Shown: piece by piece, positions 44,940-53,643 of the stretch
Position numbering within the stretch: the first letter of the stretch is position 1
Layout: every line of letters begins with the position of its first letter
NCBI RefSeq assembly: GCF_021412625.1
Contig: NZ_JAKCFI010000003.1
Coordinates: 1-64,000 of the forward strand
From: Myxococcus stipitatus
GTDB taxonomy: Bacteria > Myxococcota > Myxococcia > Myxococcales > Myxococcaceae
DNA length: 64,000 nt
Direction: 5' to 3'
Notes under the pieces: model-generated
What the model was told of the DNA's origin: nothing
Database searches by the model: none
Seen by the model: the letters and a program-made list of their open reading frames with translations, nothing else
Position numbers and translations under genes: made by a program

Positions 44940-45451
44940 CGCCTGGCCAGTCCAGCGCATTCACAGACGAAGGCACCTCATGAGTGAGTTCGAGAGCGAG
45001 ACTACGACTCGCTCACCGCCTTTGCCGAGGCGCGCCCTGCCAGCCCGCTGCATGGACTTACCAACGAGTTGGGTGAAGGCGATGTCGCCGCGATGCAGGT
45101 GTTCAGCGGATGGCCCGTTGAGGCAGAACAGTGCGGGCGGGTTACACGTCCGTGCGCGATGTGTCCGCGCGCGAGCTGTCCGACGACTTTCCCTTCGGCT
45201 GGCCGGCCGTATGGGCGCCGCCATCGCGCCTGGTCGATGGAGTGGCCAGGCCAGCACTGCGCTCCTTGCCACGCTGCCGCCCGGCCGGTGGGTGCCCGCT
45301 CGGACCCGACGACGCGCTTCTCCGGGCGTCAGCGGGCCCGGTGCCGGGTAGCGGCCAGCCGCCTCGCCGCAGCGCCGTGGACCGGCCGGCCATAGCGGAG
45401 GGCTCGGAGGGCCGGGTTGGAGGGGGATGGGGGCGTCTTCAGCTTCCCTGC
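44940..45451. other. region without a confident gene, about 510 bp
   Basis: Protein-like stretches appear in two different frames on the plus strand. DYDSLTAFAEARPASPLHGL and onward lies near 45000-45125, and GYTSVRDVSARELSDDFPFG and onward lies near 45135-45230. This could be a frameshifted, decayed gene. No family was recognised. Confidence 0.35.
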
Positions 45452-46912
45452 ATGGCTCAGAGACTCGACAACGGTCGGGACGACTCCCCGGACGCGCGGC
45501 GGCGCAGGATGGAACTCGAGGGCTCGCGGCCCGTCGACGCGGCCCCGCCGGGCTCGCGCGAGCGCGGCGAGTCGGACCTGACGGGATGGAACCCGGCACG
45601 CGACGAGGAGTCCTCCTTGCGAGAGGGGCGCTTCCACCGCGCGGCGCAGCTGCGCATGGCGCAGCCCCGCACGGAAATCGACGACCGGGACGAGGCCCAG
45701 TGGCGCTCGGGACGGGGACCGGAGTGGGCCACGGGAGGCGTCCACGGTGGGCCGTACGGACTCGATGACCGGGATGACCGGTACGCGGACGGGCGCGGCT
45801 CGCGCGCCATCATGGGCGAGCAGGACCAGGAGCTGCGTCCGCAGCGCGCCGAGTTCCGTGCGTGGGACCGCGCCGGCTACGGCGCCGAGGACGTGGGCCC
45901 GGACGGGCACGCGCTCCGCGAGGACTGGACGCGCCAGGACGAACGGATGGGCTCCGTGGAGGAGTCGTGGGGCGGAGGACGCCGGTGGCGTGGCGGCGGA
46001 CACGGTCCGGACGAGGAGCCACGACGCCGCGCGACGCCGCGCGAGGAGGAGCACGCGCGGCACGACGACCGAGGCCATCGAGAGCTCCGGCACGGGGGCC
46101 TCGGAGCGATGCACCGGGGTCCTCCGGGACGCGACAGGCTCGGGGCGGGTCGGCACGAGCACGCCCAGCACGACGAACACTTCCACGGTGGAGGACACGC
46201 TCGCCACGGCTGGAGGCGCGAGGGCGGCCCTCTCGATGCGCATGCGCGTGGCGCGGCGATGCGCGGCGACACCTATGGCGACGAGCGCGTGCGTCCCATG
46301 GGGCCGCGAGAGTCGGGCTGGAGCGTACGGGAGCGCGGACATGGCATGGACCCGCGCGAGCGCTCCGAACGGACCCGCATGGTGGACCACCTCCGCGAGG
46401 ACCGGAGCCAGGACTTCCGCTTCGCGCCGTCGACGGCGCCGGGACGCCGCGGCTGGAAGCGCGAGCCCCTGACGGCGGGCGAGGTGATGACCCGCGACGT
46501 GCGCACCGTGCGGCGCAACACACCCCTGCGCGACGTGGCGCGCATCATGATGGACGAGGACTGTGGCGTGGTGCCCATCGTCGATTCACTGGGCCGGCTG
46601 GAGGGCATCGTCACCGACCGAGACCTGGCCCTGCGCGCGTTCCTCCAGAGCCGCTCCGTGGAGCAGCTCCAGGTCTCGGACGTGATGACCGACGAAGTGG
46701 AGGCCGTCACCGCCGACGAGGACCTGCACGGCGTGCTGGCCGTCATGGGCCAGAAACAGATTCGACGCCTGCCCGTCGTGGAGCGCGATGACCGCGTCAT
46801 CGGCATCGTCTCGCTGGGCGACATCGCCCGCCGCGCCGACAACGACGAGGAGCTCCAACGGACGCTGGAGCGAATCTCCTCGCGACGCTCGTTCTGGATG
46901 CGGCTGCGGTGA
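45452..46912 (+). CDS. CBS-pair protein with long charged N-terminal region
   Basis: A 486-residue protein from ATG 45452. Residues 1 to about 335 are Arg/Asp/Glu/Gly/His-rich and almost free of hydrophobic residues, so probably disordered. The last 145 residues form two CBS motifs (AGEVMTRDVRTVRRNTPLRDVARIMMDEDCGVVPIVDSLGRLEGIVTDRDLA and VSDVMTDEVEAVTADEDLHGVLAVMGQKQIRRLPVVERDDRVIGIVSLGDIA). CBS pairs bind adenine nucleotides and often sense energy state. No Shine-Dalgarno sequence precedes the start, so the true N-terminus is unsure. Confidence 0.8.
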   Translation: MAQRLDNGRDDSPDARRRRMELEGSRPVDAAPPGSRERGESDLTGWNPARDEESSLREGRFHRAAQLRMAQPRTEIDDRDEAQWRSGRGPEWATGGVHGGPYGLDDRDDRYADGRGSRAIMGEQDQELRPQRAEFRAWDRAGYGAEDVGPDGHALREDWTRQDERMGSVEESWGGGRRWRGGGHGPDEEPRRRATPREEEHARHDDRGHRELRHGGLGAMHRGPPGRDRLGAGRHEHAQHDEHFHGGGHARHGWRREGGPLDAHARGAAMRGDTYGDERVRPMGPRESGWSVRERGHGMDPRERSERTRMVDHLREDRSQDFRFAPSTAPGRRGWKREPLTAGEVMTRDVRTVRRNTPLRDVARIMMDEDCGVVPIVDSLGRLEGIVTDRDLALRAFLQSRSVEQLQVSDVMTDEVEAVTADEDLHGVLAVMGQKQIRRLPVVERDDRVIGIVSLGDIARRADNDEELQRTLERISSRRSFWMRLR

Positions 46913-46948
46913 GGGCGCTCAGACACGCAACCCGTCCTCCGCGAATCC

Positions 46949-47839
46949 TCACACCGGCGCCTTGATGAAGTCCACGAAGGCCCGGAGCACGGACGGAAGC
47001 TGGCGGCGGCTCGGGTAGTACAGGAAGAACCCCGCGTACGGCGGGCACCAGTCCTCGAGCACCCGCACCAGCCGCCCCTCGTCGAGCAGCGACGACACCT
47101 GCGCCTCGAAGACATACGCGAGCCCCACGCCCGCCAGCGCCGCGTCCACCATCAACCCCTGGTCGTTCATCGTCAGTGGCCCCTCCACCTCCACCAGCAC
47201 CTCCTCGCCGTCCTTCTCGAACTCCCAGCGGTAGAACGAGCCGCTGGAGAACCGGAAGCGCACGCACGGCAACCCGCGCAGGTCCTGGGGTGACGCGGGC
47301 GCCACGTGCCTCGCGAAGAACCCGGGCGACGCGACGACCGCCGACCGCTGCTTCCCACCGAGCGGCACCGCGACCATGTCCGCCGCGACGGCCTCGCCGA
47401 ACCGCACCCCCGCGTCGAACCCCTGCCCCACGATGTCCGTGAGCGCGTCATCCACCCGTATCTCGACCCGCACGTCCGGATACGCGCGCAGGAACCGCGC
47501 GACGACGGGCAGCAGCGCCAGGTGCGCCGACTGCCGGGCCGCGTTGAGGCGCAACGTCCCCATGGGCTGGCCCCGGAACGCGTTCAGGTCCTCCAGCGCG
47601 TCGCGGATGTCCAGGAACGCCGGCCGCACCCGCGCGTAGAGCCGCTCCCCCGCCTCCGTCAGCGCCACGCTGCGCGTCGTCCGGTTGACCAGCCGCACGC
47701 CCAACCGCGCCTCGATGCCCCGCAGCGCATGGCTCAGCGCCGAGGGCGTCACCCCCAGCTCCGCCGCCGCCTTCCGGAAGCTGCGGTGCGTGGCGACGGA
47801 CAGGAACGCGGACAGCGCGGCGGGGTCGATGCGCTTCAT
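46949..47839 (-). CDS. LysR family transcriptional regulator
   Basis: A 296-residue protein from ATG 47839. The HTH is AALSAFLSVATHRSFRKAAAELGVTPSALSHALRGIEARLGVRLVNRTTRSVALTEAG, and the effector domain begins near GTLRLNAARQSAHLALLP. The DVRVEIRVDDALTDIVGQGFDAGVRFGE region places it in the CrgA/YafC-like LysR branch, which usually controls a divergent oxidoreductase. The divergent neighbour is a short-chain dehydrogenase. Confidence 0.93.
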   Translation of the reverse strand: MKRIDPAALSAFLSVATHRSFRKAAAELGVTPSALSHALRGIEARLGVRLVNRTTRSVALTEAGERLYARVRPAFLDIRDALEDLNAFRGQPMGTLRLNAARQSAHLALLPVVARFLRAYPDVRVEIRVDDALTDIVGQGFDAGVRFGEAVAADMVAVPLGGKQRSAVVASPGFFARHVAPASPQDLRGLPCVRFRFSSGSFYRWEFEKDGEEVLVEVEGPLTMNDQGLMVDAALAGVGLAYVFEAQVSSLLDEGRLVRVLEDWCPPYAGFFLYYPSRRQLPSVLRAFVDFIKAPV

Positions 47840-47891
47840 TGATGAAAGCACCTCAACAGCTCGATGAACGTCCGAGAGATTCTCTCATCAA
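47839..47891. promoter_or_regulatory. candidate LysR operator region
   Basis: GAGAGA-N1-TCTCTC (47874-47886) is a perfect palindrome. The pair TTGATGA (47839-47845) / TCATCAA (47885-47891) forms a wider inverted repeat. Both lie between the divergent LysR and SDR genes. Confidence 0.5.
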
Positions 47892-47961
47892 AACGGAATC
47901 CGTACCTTCTCTCCATACCGGCCGACACCGTCGTCGGCGGTCCCACGAAGGGGAGTCCCTC

Positions 47962-48813
47962 ATGCGAGTCTGGTTCATCACCGGTGCGTCCCGTGGTTTT
48001 GGTGCCCTCATCGCCGCCGAGGCGCTGGCCGCGGGCGACGCCGTCGTCGCCACCGCGCGCAACCCCGCCGACGTCACCGCGAAGCTGGGCGAGCACCCCC
48101 GCCTGCTGGCCGCGAAGCTCGACATCACCCAGGAGTCCCAGGCCCGGGAGGCCGTGGAGGCGGCCGTCCAGCGCTTCGGCCGCATCGACGTGCTGGTGAA
48201 CAACGCGGGCTTCGGGCTGCTCGGGGCCGTCGAGGAGGCGAGCGCCCAGGACGTGGAGCGCGTCTTCCGCACCAACGTCTTCGGCCTGCTCACCGTCACC
48301 CGCGCCGTGCTGCCACGCATGCGCCAGCAGCGCTCCGGGCACATCCTCAACTTCTCGTCCATCGGCGGCTACGCGTCCGCGCCGGGCTGGGGCGTCTACT
48401 GCGCCACGAAGTTCGCGGTGGAGGGCCTCTCCGAGGCCATGGCCGGCGAGCTGGCCCCGCTCGGGGTGCACGTCACCATCGTGGAGCCCGGCTACTTCCG
48501 CACGGACTTCCTCGACGGCCAGTCGCTCGCCGTCTCCCGCGAGCGCATCACCGACTACGACGGGACGTCCGGCGCCATCCGCCAGCACGCGCAGGTGATG
48601 AACCACTCCCAGCCGGGCAACCCCGCCAAGCTGGCCCGCGCCATCGTCACGCTGGTCAACGCGCCCCAGCCGCCCCTGCGCCTGGCCCTGGGCAGCGACA
48701 CCCTCGAGCGCATCGCGGAGAAGAACCGCGAGGTGAACCGCGAGCTGGAGGCGTGGCGCGCGCTGTCGCTCTCCACCGACGGGTTCGAGGAGACGCAGGG
48801 CGCCCACGCGTGA
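47962..48813 (+). CDS. short-chain dehydrogenase/reductase
   Basis: A 283-residue classical SDR from ATG 47962, preceded by GGGGAG. The cofactor motif is TGASRGFG at 7-14, with NNAG near 81 and catalytic Ser (NFSSIGG), Tyr146 and Lys150 (YCATK). The Arg after TARN favours NADP(H). Substrate unknown. It is probably switched by the divergent LysR protein. Confidence 0.93.
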   Translation: MRVWFITGASRGFGALIAAEALAAGDAVVATARNPADVTAKLGEHPRLLAAKLDITQESQAREAVEAAVQRFGRIDVLVNNAGFGLLGAVEEASAQDVERVFRTNVFGLLTVTRAVLPRMRQQRSGHILNFSSIGGYASAPGWGVYCATKFAVEGLSEAMAGELAPLGVHVTIVEPGYFRTDFLDGQSLAVSRERITDYDGTSGAIRQHAQVMNHSQPGNPAKLARAIVTLVNAPQPPLRLALGSDTLERIAEKNREVNRELEAWRALSLSTDGFEETQGAHA

Positions 48814-48832
48814 GGCGCCCGTGCATCGGCCA

Positions 48833-48862
48833 CGGGCCCGCCGGAGTCACACGGCGGGCCCG
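48833..48862. terminator. bidirectional hairpin between SDR and Kelch genes
   Basis: A perfect 11-bp stem (CGGGCCCGCCG and its complement) with an 8-base loop lies between two convergent genes, 20 bases from the SDR stop and 12 from the Kelch stop. Confidence 0.65.
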
Positions 48863-48874
48863 CGCGAGCCGAGG

Positions 48875-50209
48875 TCAGGGGACGTACAGCTCGACCGAGT
48901 CGAGGAAGGTCTCGCCAACCGGGTCCTCACCGCCCACCACGAGCACGGTCCCGTCCGGCATTTCAGTGCAGGTGTGACCGACGCGAGGATGCGCCATGTC
49001 TCCCTTCGCCGGATGCCAGCGTCGATCCTTCGGGTCGAACAGCTCCGCGGAGTTGTGCGCGGCGCGATACGCCGCGGAGTAGCCTCCCGTCACCAGGACC
49101 TCTCCCGTCGACACCCGCGCGGCCGCATGACGGAAGCGGCCTTGCTGCATGGACGCCACCGTGGACCACGAATCCGAGGTCGCGTTGTAGATGGCGGCGC
49201 TATTGCCAACGCCCGCATCGGTGGTCGTGACGTAGGTTCCCGCGATGAGCAGCTCGTTCTCCGAGAGCGCCGTCGCGGTATGCCCCTCACGTCCCTCCCC
49301 GGGCACGGAGGTCGCGGTGAGACGCCACTCCACTCCATCGAAGACCTCCGCGGACCGATGTCGTCCATTCAGGTCATAGCCCCCCACGGCGATGGCCACC
49401 GAGCCCAGGACGGTGAGGGTCAGTGCGTTGCGCTCGGCTTTCATGGAGGCGCTAGGGGACCAGCCCGCATCCGAGGTATAGACCGCCGAGGTCGCGAGTC
49501 CTCCGTTGGGATTGTTTCCGCCTCCGGTCACGAGGACCTTGTTCGACGGCAGCAGCACCGCCGCATGACTCGCCCGCTGAGCGGCGGGAATGCCGCTCGC
49601 GGGCGACCAGCTCTGGGTTGTCGGGTCATAGAGCTCCGCCGTCCCCGTCGCGGTCGTTCCATCCACCAGCCCTCCCACCACCAGGACCTGATTATTGGGG
49701 AGCAGCGTCGCGGTGTGGTCCATCCGAGGCTGTGCGAGTTCGTTCTTCAGGAGGATCCAGCTATTCGTCTTGGGGTCGTAGACCTCGGCGGTCGAGGTGA
49801 TGCCATCGGGCGTGAGCCCCCCCACCACGAGGACCGTTCCATTCCTCAAGAGCGTCGCCGTATGCCCTGACCGCATGAGGTTCAGGGGCGCGCGCTCATG
49901 CCAACCGGACTCCAAGGTGGATCCGCCGTCCGGCCCCGCGTCGCCACCATCCGGGCCTCCGTCGCCGCCATCCTCACCACCGTTCGGCCCCGCGTCGCCA
50001 CCATCCGAGCCTCCGTCGCCGCCACCATCCGAGCCTCCGTCGCCGCCACCATCCGAGCCTCCGTCCGAGGACGCGCCGCCGTCCTGGCACACGGGATTGC
50101 CCTCGCAGAAGCGGTCCAGTTCGTCGTCGAAGTCGATGCAGCCGAGGCCCAAGCCGCCCAGCCCCAGGCCCACCAGCGCCACCGCGCGCCAGAGCGTCTT
50201 CACGGCCAC
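48875..50209 (-). CDS. Kelch-repeat lipoprotein with Gly/Asp-rich spacer
   Basis: A 444-residue exported protein. The signal ends in lipobox LGLGC (Cys24). A Gly/Asp/Ser-rich spacer at about 43-96 is encoded by tandem DNA repeats. Six Kelch-like propeller blades follow, each with a V-V-G-G or equivalent and an aspartate-rich turn (GHTATLLRNGTVLVVGG, DHTATLLPNNQVLVVGG, SHAAVLLPSNKVLVTGG, RHAAARVSTGEVLVTGG, GHTCTEMPDGTVLVVGG). A surface-exposed binding role is likely. It overlaps the upstream gene by 10 bp. Confidence 0.88.
   Translation of the reverse strand: MAVKTLWRAVALVGLGLGGLGLGCIDFDDELDRFCEGNPVCQDGGASSDGGSDGGGDGGSDGGGDGGSDGGDAGPNGGEDGGDGGPDGGDAGPDGGSTLESGWHERAPLNLMRSGHTATLLRNGTVLVVGGLTPDGITSTAEVYDPKTNSWILLKNELAQPRMDHTATLLPNNQVLVVGGLVDGTTATGTAELYDPTTQSWSPASGIPAAQRASHAAVLLPSNKVLVTGGGNNPNGGLATSAVYTSDAGWSPSASMKAERNALTLTVLGSVAIAVGGYDLNGRHRSAEVFDGVEWRLTATSVPGEGREGHTATALSENELLIAGTYVTTTDAGVGNSAAIYNATSDSWSTVASMQQGRFRHAAARVSTGEVLVTGGYSAAYRAAHNSAELFDPKDRRWHPAKGDMAHPRVGHTCTEMPDGTVLVVGGEDPVGETFLDSVELYVP
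49990..50062. repeat. 24-bp tandem repeat, about three copies
   Basis: Units of the form GCCACCATCCGAGCCTCCGT plus four bases recur three times in the spacer region of the Kelch lipoprotein gene and encode the Gly-Ser-Asp-Gly-Gly tract. Copy number could vary between strains by slippage. Confidence 0.7.
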
Positions 50210-51069
50210 CTCCCGGAAATGAACGCGGACGTGCCATCCGTGCCCACTTGGAGCGTCATCGACCCCGACGGCTCGGGGGGCCCGCCCAGCACGTACATCC
50301 CCGTGGCGATGCCCAGGCCCACCACGCCCACGGACAGCAGGCTCACGCCCACCGTCTGGAGCGTCTTCCCCTTCGAGGCCACGTCCTCCGCCGCCCGAGG
50401 CGAGTCGAGGCTCGCGTCACGGTCGCGCAGCTTCGACTTCTGTCCGTGCGCCAGCCCATAGAACACGCCCCCCGTCACGGCCAGGGCGCCCCCCGCCACC
50501 GCGGGAATCCATGCCCGGCTCCGCAACGAGGCGGGCTGCTCCAACAACAGGTCTTCCCGCTCCTTCCGGATGGGAGGCGTATCGCTGGGGGGAGGCAGCG
50601 GCGGGACGTCGACCTTCTTCTCCTTGGCCGCGCTCTCCCCACGCGCCGCCAGCTCCGCGCGGACCTTCTTCCGCACCTCCTCGAAGCGCCGCTTGAGCTT
50701 GGGCGACACGCTCAACGGCAGCTTCGCGTCGGGGTCCAGGAACAACGCCGACTTGAAGGCGGCCTCCGCTTCGTCCTGCCGCCCCTTGCTCAGCTCCGCC
50801 AGGACGACGCCCTCGTAGAGGGACACCGCCACGTCGTCCTCGGGCCCCTGGGAGACCTTCTTCGCGCGGGAGATCTGCTCCAGCGCCCGCTCGTACTCCA
50901 GGTCCTCGATGAGCCGGTTGATGGACATCAGGTACTTGCGAACGTCCGGGGAGGGTTCCGCCCGCGCTCCCACGGGCAACAGCAGGAGCCCCAGCGACAA
51001 GACACACAGCCACCGCCCCCCCAGGGCGCGCCAGACCCGCAAGCCTCGGTTCTTTGGCATGGATTCCAT
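50200..51069 (-). CDS. exported TPR-like protein with C-terminal membrane segments
   Basis: A 289-residue protein from ATG 51069, preceded by AGGA; ATG 51060 is an alternative. A signal peptide (LCVLSLGLLLLPVGARA) is followed by TPR-like helices (INRLIEDLEYERALEQISRAKK, SLYEGVVLAELSKGRQDEAEAAFKSALFLDP) and the segment PDAKLPLSVSPKLKRRFEEVRK. That segment recurs in myxobacterial envelope proteins. After a Pro-rich linker come two hydrophobic segments (AWIPAVAGGALAVTGGVFYGLA and TVGVSLLSVGVVGLGIATGMYVLG). It heads an operon with the Kelch lipoprotein. Confidence 0.8.
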   Translation of the reverse strand: MESMPKNRGLRVWRALGGRWLCVLSLGLLLLPVGARAEPSPDVRKYLMSINRLIEDLEYERALEQISRAKKVSQGPEDDVAVSLYEGVVLAELSKGRQDEAEAAFKSALFLDPDAKLPLSVSPKLKRRFEEVRKKVRAELAARGESAAKEKKVDVPPLPPPSDTPPIRKEREDLLLEQPASLRSRAWIPAVAGGALAVTGGVFYGLAHGQKSKLRDRDASLDSPRAAEDVASKGKTLQTVGVSLLSVGVVGLGIATGMYVLGGPPEPSGSMTLQVGTDGTSAFISGRWP

Positions 51070-51154
51070 TATTCCTGGAGATCCATCCCTGATTCCCGGT
51101 GTGGGTCAAGACTTCTCTATGATTCTCCGAAAGTGCGAAACACCAGGAAACTAT

Positions 51155-51182
51155 CCGGGTCTCCCACTGGGAGGAGACCCGG
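51155..51182 (-). terminator. terminator hairpin of the Rieske operon
   Basis: A perfect 10-bp stem (CCGGGTCTCC and its complement) with an 8-base loop begins 11 bases past the Rieske stop. On the minus strand it is followed by ATAGTTTCC. Confidence 0.6.
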
Positions 51183-51193
51183 AACGTCCCGCG

Positions 51194-51997
51194 TCACTGC
51201 ACGCCGGTGAGGACGACTTCGTCCGCCGTCTCCGTGGCGGTGAACTTCTTGAGGGGCAGCGTGGCGACTCCGCTGACCGCGTCTCCCGTCGCCGAGAAGA
51301 TGGACATGTGGCAGGGACAGACGAGGTTCAGCTCCTCCTGGTTGGCCTGCACCTCGCAGCCCTGATGGGTGCAGACGGAGTCGACCGCGGACAACGTCCC
51401 GTCCTCCTGGCGGAAGACGAAGATGCGCTTGCCGTAGCCGGAGGGGACTCCATCCACCACGCTGCCGTTGTCACGCAGTGTCGGGAACTGAGCGAAGGGC
51501 AGGCGCACCTCGCCGTTGACCGCCGCGGGGAAGCCCGACTCGCCCGCGCGCAGGTCGATGCTCAGCACCTGGGTGGCCGGGTTGTACTTGGAGGAGAACT
51601 TGCGCAGGCCCACCGTCGCCGGACGCTGCGTCACCGTGCCGTCCACCGGGTTGAACTTGGACAGGTGGCAGGGGCAGACGACCTCGCGGCCGTCGAACCC
51701 GAGCGGGCAGGCCGCGTGGGTGCAGATGGAGGACAGGACGGAGAACTCGTCCTTCGCGGTGTGCGTCACCAGCACCGGCTCGTCCTCGCCCGCCACGCGC
51801 ACCGTGAGGGCGCCGCCCACTGGCTCCAGGTCCGGGTAGCGGGTGACGAGCAGGCTCACCACGCCCTCGGAGCTGGCGGTGACGTCCGTCACCGGCGCGG
51901 GATTGATGTCTGGCGCGCACGCCGGCAGCGTCGCCGCCGCCCCCGCCGCGCCCGTGCCCAGGATGCCCTTGAGGAAGCCTCGCCGCGACGTGCTCAC
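51194..51997 (-). CDS. double-Rieske iron-sulfur lipoprotein
   Basis: A 267-residue exported protein with a twin-Arg signal (SRRGFLKG) and a lipobox-like LPAC at 24-27. It contains two complete Rieske sites. Site 1 uses Cys92/His94 (CTHAAC) and Cys110/His111 (CPCHLSKF). Site 2 uses Cys209/His211 (CTHQGC) and Cys229/His230 (CPCHMSIF). Both keep the extra Cys pair that forms the disulphide of high-potential Rieske proteins. It is last in an operon with YceI and a four-His membrane protein, with an ATGA overlap to YceI, so membrane electron transfer is the likely job. Confidence 0.88.
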   Translation of the reverse strand: MSTSRRGFLKGILGTGAAGAAATLPACAPDINPAPVTDVTASSEGVVSLLVTRYPDLEPVGGALTVRVAGEDEPVLVTHTAKDEFSVLSSICTHAACPLGFDGREVVCPCHLSKFNPVDGTVTQRPATVGLRKFSSKYNPATQVLSIDLRAGESGFPAAVNGEVRLPFAQFPTLRDNGSVVDGVPSGYGKRIFVFRQEDGTLSAVDSVCTHQGCEVQANQEELNLVCPCHMSIFSATGDAVSGVATLPLKKFTATETADEVVLTGVQ

Positions 51998-52578
51998 TTC
52001 CCCTCCACCTCGAACGTCAGCCTGGGCTCCAGCACCAGCTTGTCCTCCACCTTCACCATCAGCAGCGAGGGGCGCTCGATCTTGAACGCCTCCAGGCTGA
52101 TGTCGAAGGCGCCGTCGGTGGTGACGAGCGTGGGCGACTTGAAGACCACCGTCACCGGAATCTCCACGTTCTGCTTCACGCCGTGGAAGGTGAGCTGGCC
52201 CTTGAGCGTCACCGGGACCTTGCCGGGGAACGACGCGGGGGGCTTCACGCCGGAGGCCGCGCCCTTGAAGTCGACGAGGGGGTACTTGGCCACCTCCGTC
52301 ACTTCCATCATGTGCGCGTCGCGGTTGGCGTTCTTGGAGTCGAAGTCCTTGATGTTGGCGCGCACGGCCACCTGCAGCGTGCCGTCCGGCAGGAGGCGCG
52401 CCTTGCCGTCACTGGGCTTCGCAGTGCCCACCACCTCGTGGGCCGGGTGTTTCATCTTGTAGGTGAGCGAGCTGTCGTCCTTCTTCAGCGCGTACGTCTT
52501 GCCGGCATCCTGGGCGGCGGCGGACAGGGAGAAGAGCAGCGGAGCGAGCAGCGCGAGTCGTCGACCAATCATGTGCAT
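51994..52578 (-). CDS. YceI family periplasmic protein
   Basis: A 194-residue protein with a signal peptide (RLALLAPLLFSLSAAAQ) and a lipocalin-like YceI barrel. Recognisable parts are LTYKMKHPAHEVVGTAK, IKDFDSKNANRDAHMMEVTEVAKYPLVDFKG, LTFHGVKQNVEIPVTV and AFDISLEAFKIERPSLLMVKVEDKLVL. The family binds isoprenoids or other amphiphiles and is often encoded with cytochrome b561, as here. Its stop overlaps the Rieske start. Confidence 0.9.
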   Translation of the reverse strand: MHMIGRRLALLAPLLFSLSAAAQDAGKTYALKKDDSSLTYKMKHPAHEVVGTAKPSDGKARLLPDGTLQVAVRANIKDFDSKNANRDAHMMEVTEVAKYPLVDFKGAASGVKPPASFPGKVPVTLKGQLTFHGVKQNVEIPVTVVFKSPTLVTTDGAFDISLEAFKIERPSLLMVKVEDKLVLEPRLTFEVEGK

Positions 52579-52640
52579 CTCCAGGTGGGAACCCGAGGGC
52601 CCGCGTCACCTCGAAGCCAACGGCGCGCGGGCGGAAAGAT

Positions 52641-53303
52641 TCAGAAGAAGAGCGTGACGACACCCGCCGTCACGGCGCCGAGCGTGGTGAAGCCCACCAC
52701 CTGGTGCGCGGTGGCCAGGTCCGTCTCCGACAGCTTGCCGTAGCGGTCCGTCGCCATGATGCCGAGGATGATCTGCGCCACCATGCCCGCGGTGGCGAGC
52801 GCCATGAAGAGCTTGTGGTAGCTGATGGTGTCCCACTCCGTCTTCTCCTTCTCGAAGGGCTCCGGGGCGAGCAGGCCCAGCAGTCCCACCGACGCGAACA
52901 ACGCGGAGGTGCCGATAGCGAAGCCCCGGTGCAAGCCCAGGAGGTTGCGGTCGTCACCGCCCCCCCGGAAGGAGTCGTTGAACTGCAGCTGACCCAACAC
53001 CGTGGTGGTGGCGATGCCCGCCGCCATCGCGATGCCCAGCCCCTGGTGCAGCTTGAGCATGGTGCGGCGCCGGTCGATGCGCGCCTGGAGCTCCGGATCC
53101 ACCTGCGCGGCGGCCGCGGTCTCCGCGGGCTCGAGGAGGTCGAAGTCCAGCGCGGGGTCCTCCGCGGGCGAGGCCTCCTGCGGGTCCTTCCTGGGCGCGT
53201 CCGACCCCGGCGCGTCCTTCGAGGCGGAGGACGGCTGCTGTGCCCGGGCCGTGGTGGTGGAAAGCAGGGAGAGGATGACGAGGACTGCGGCGAAGCGGTT
53301 CAT
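52641..53303 (-). CDS. four-helix b561-like membrane cytochrome
   Basis: A 220-residue protein from ATG 53303 with a signal peptide (RFAAVLVILSLLSTTTARA) and an acidic linker. Four hydrophobic helices follow, each opening with a His: His86 (KLHQGLG), His125 (LHRGFAI), His163 (YHKLFMA) and His200 (AHQVVGF). This is the bis-His haem arrangement expected of cytochrome b561-type proteins. It starts the operon with YceI and the double-Rieske protein and could pass electrons across the membrane to or from them. Confidence 0.78.
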   Translation of the reverse strand: MNRFAAVLVILSLLSTTTARAQQPSSASKDAPGSDAPRKDPQEASPAEDPALDFDLLEPAETAAAAQVDPELQARIDRRRTMLKLHQGLGIAMAAGIATTTVLGQLQFNDSFRGGGDDRNLLGLHRGFAIGTSALFASVGLLGLLAPEPFEKEKTEWDTISYHKLFMALATAGMVAQIILGIMATDRYGKLSETDLATAHQVVGFTTLGAVTAGVVTLFF

Positions 53304-53449
53304 CGAATGAGTTCCGAGGGGAGACGCCAGGCGAGGGCCGACGGGCAACCCACGCGGGAATGATTTCCAGGGCGGGCCGGACCCGTCGCCCGGACCCCAG
53401 GGGACCCCGCGATGACGGTAGCGCCCCACGACGCAATGCGAAAGGAGCA

Positions 53450-53475
53450 TGTCGGTTTGTCTGGTCTGTCCGACA
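53450..53475. promoter_or_regulatory. inverted repeat upstream of the b561-YceI-Rieske operon
   Basis: TGTCGG-N14-CCGACA, with an inner CTGTC-N1-GACAG (53466-53476), lies about 150 bp before the b561 start and about 170 bp before the divergent kinase gene. It could serve either direction. Confidence 0.4.
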
Positions 53476-53643
53476 GGAACCTTCCTTCCCGCTTTGGGTC
53501 GGACGACTCCGGCCGGTGTGTTCACTGGGCGCGCGGGGGAGTGACGGGCTGGAGACAATCACGAGCCGGAGGCCGGAAATCCGGCCTCGGATGCGTTTCA
53601 GTGGAGCCGCTCCCGGTGTCACCTGCGCCGGTGGGCAGCGCGC

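Noticed and set aside
53476-53500. GGAAC-N17-GTC as an ECF sigma promoter for the GAF kinase
   Set aside because: Only short elements match and the leader would be about 130 bases; the evidence is too weak to annotate.
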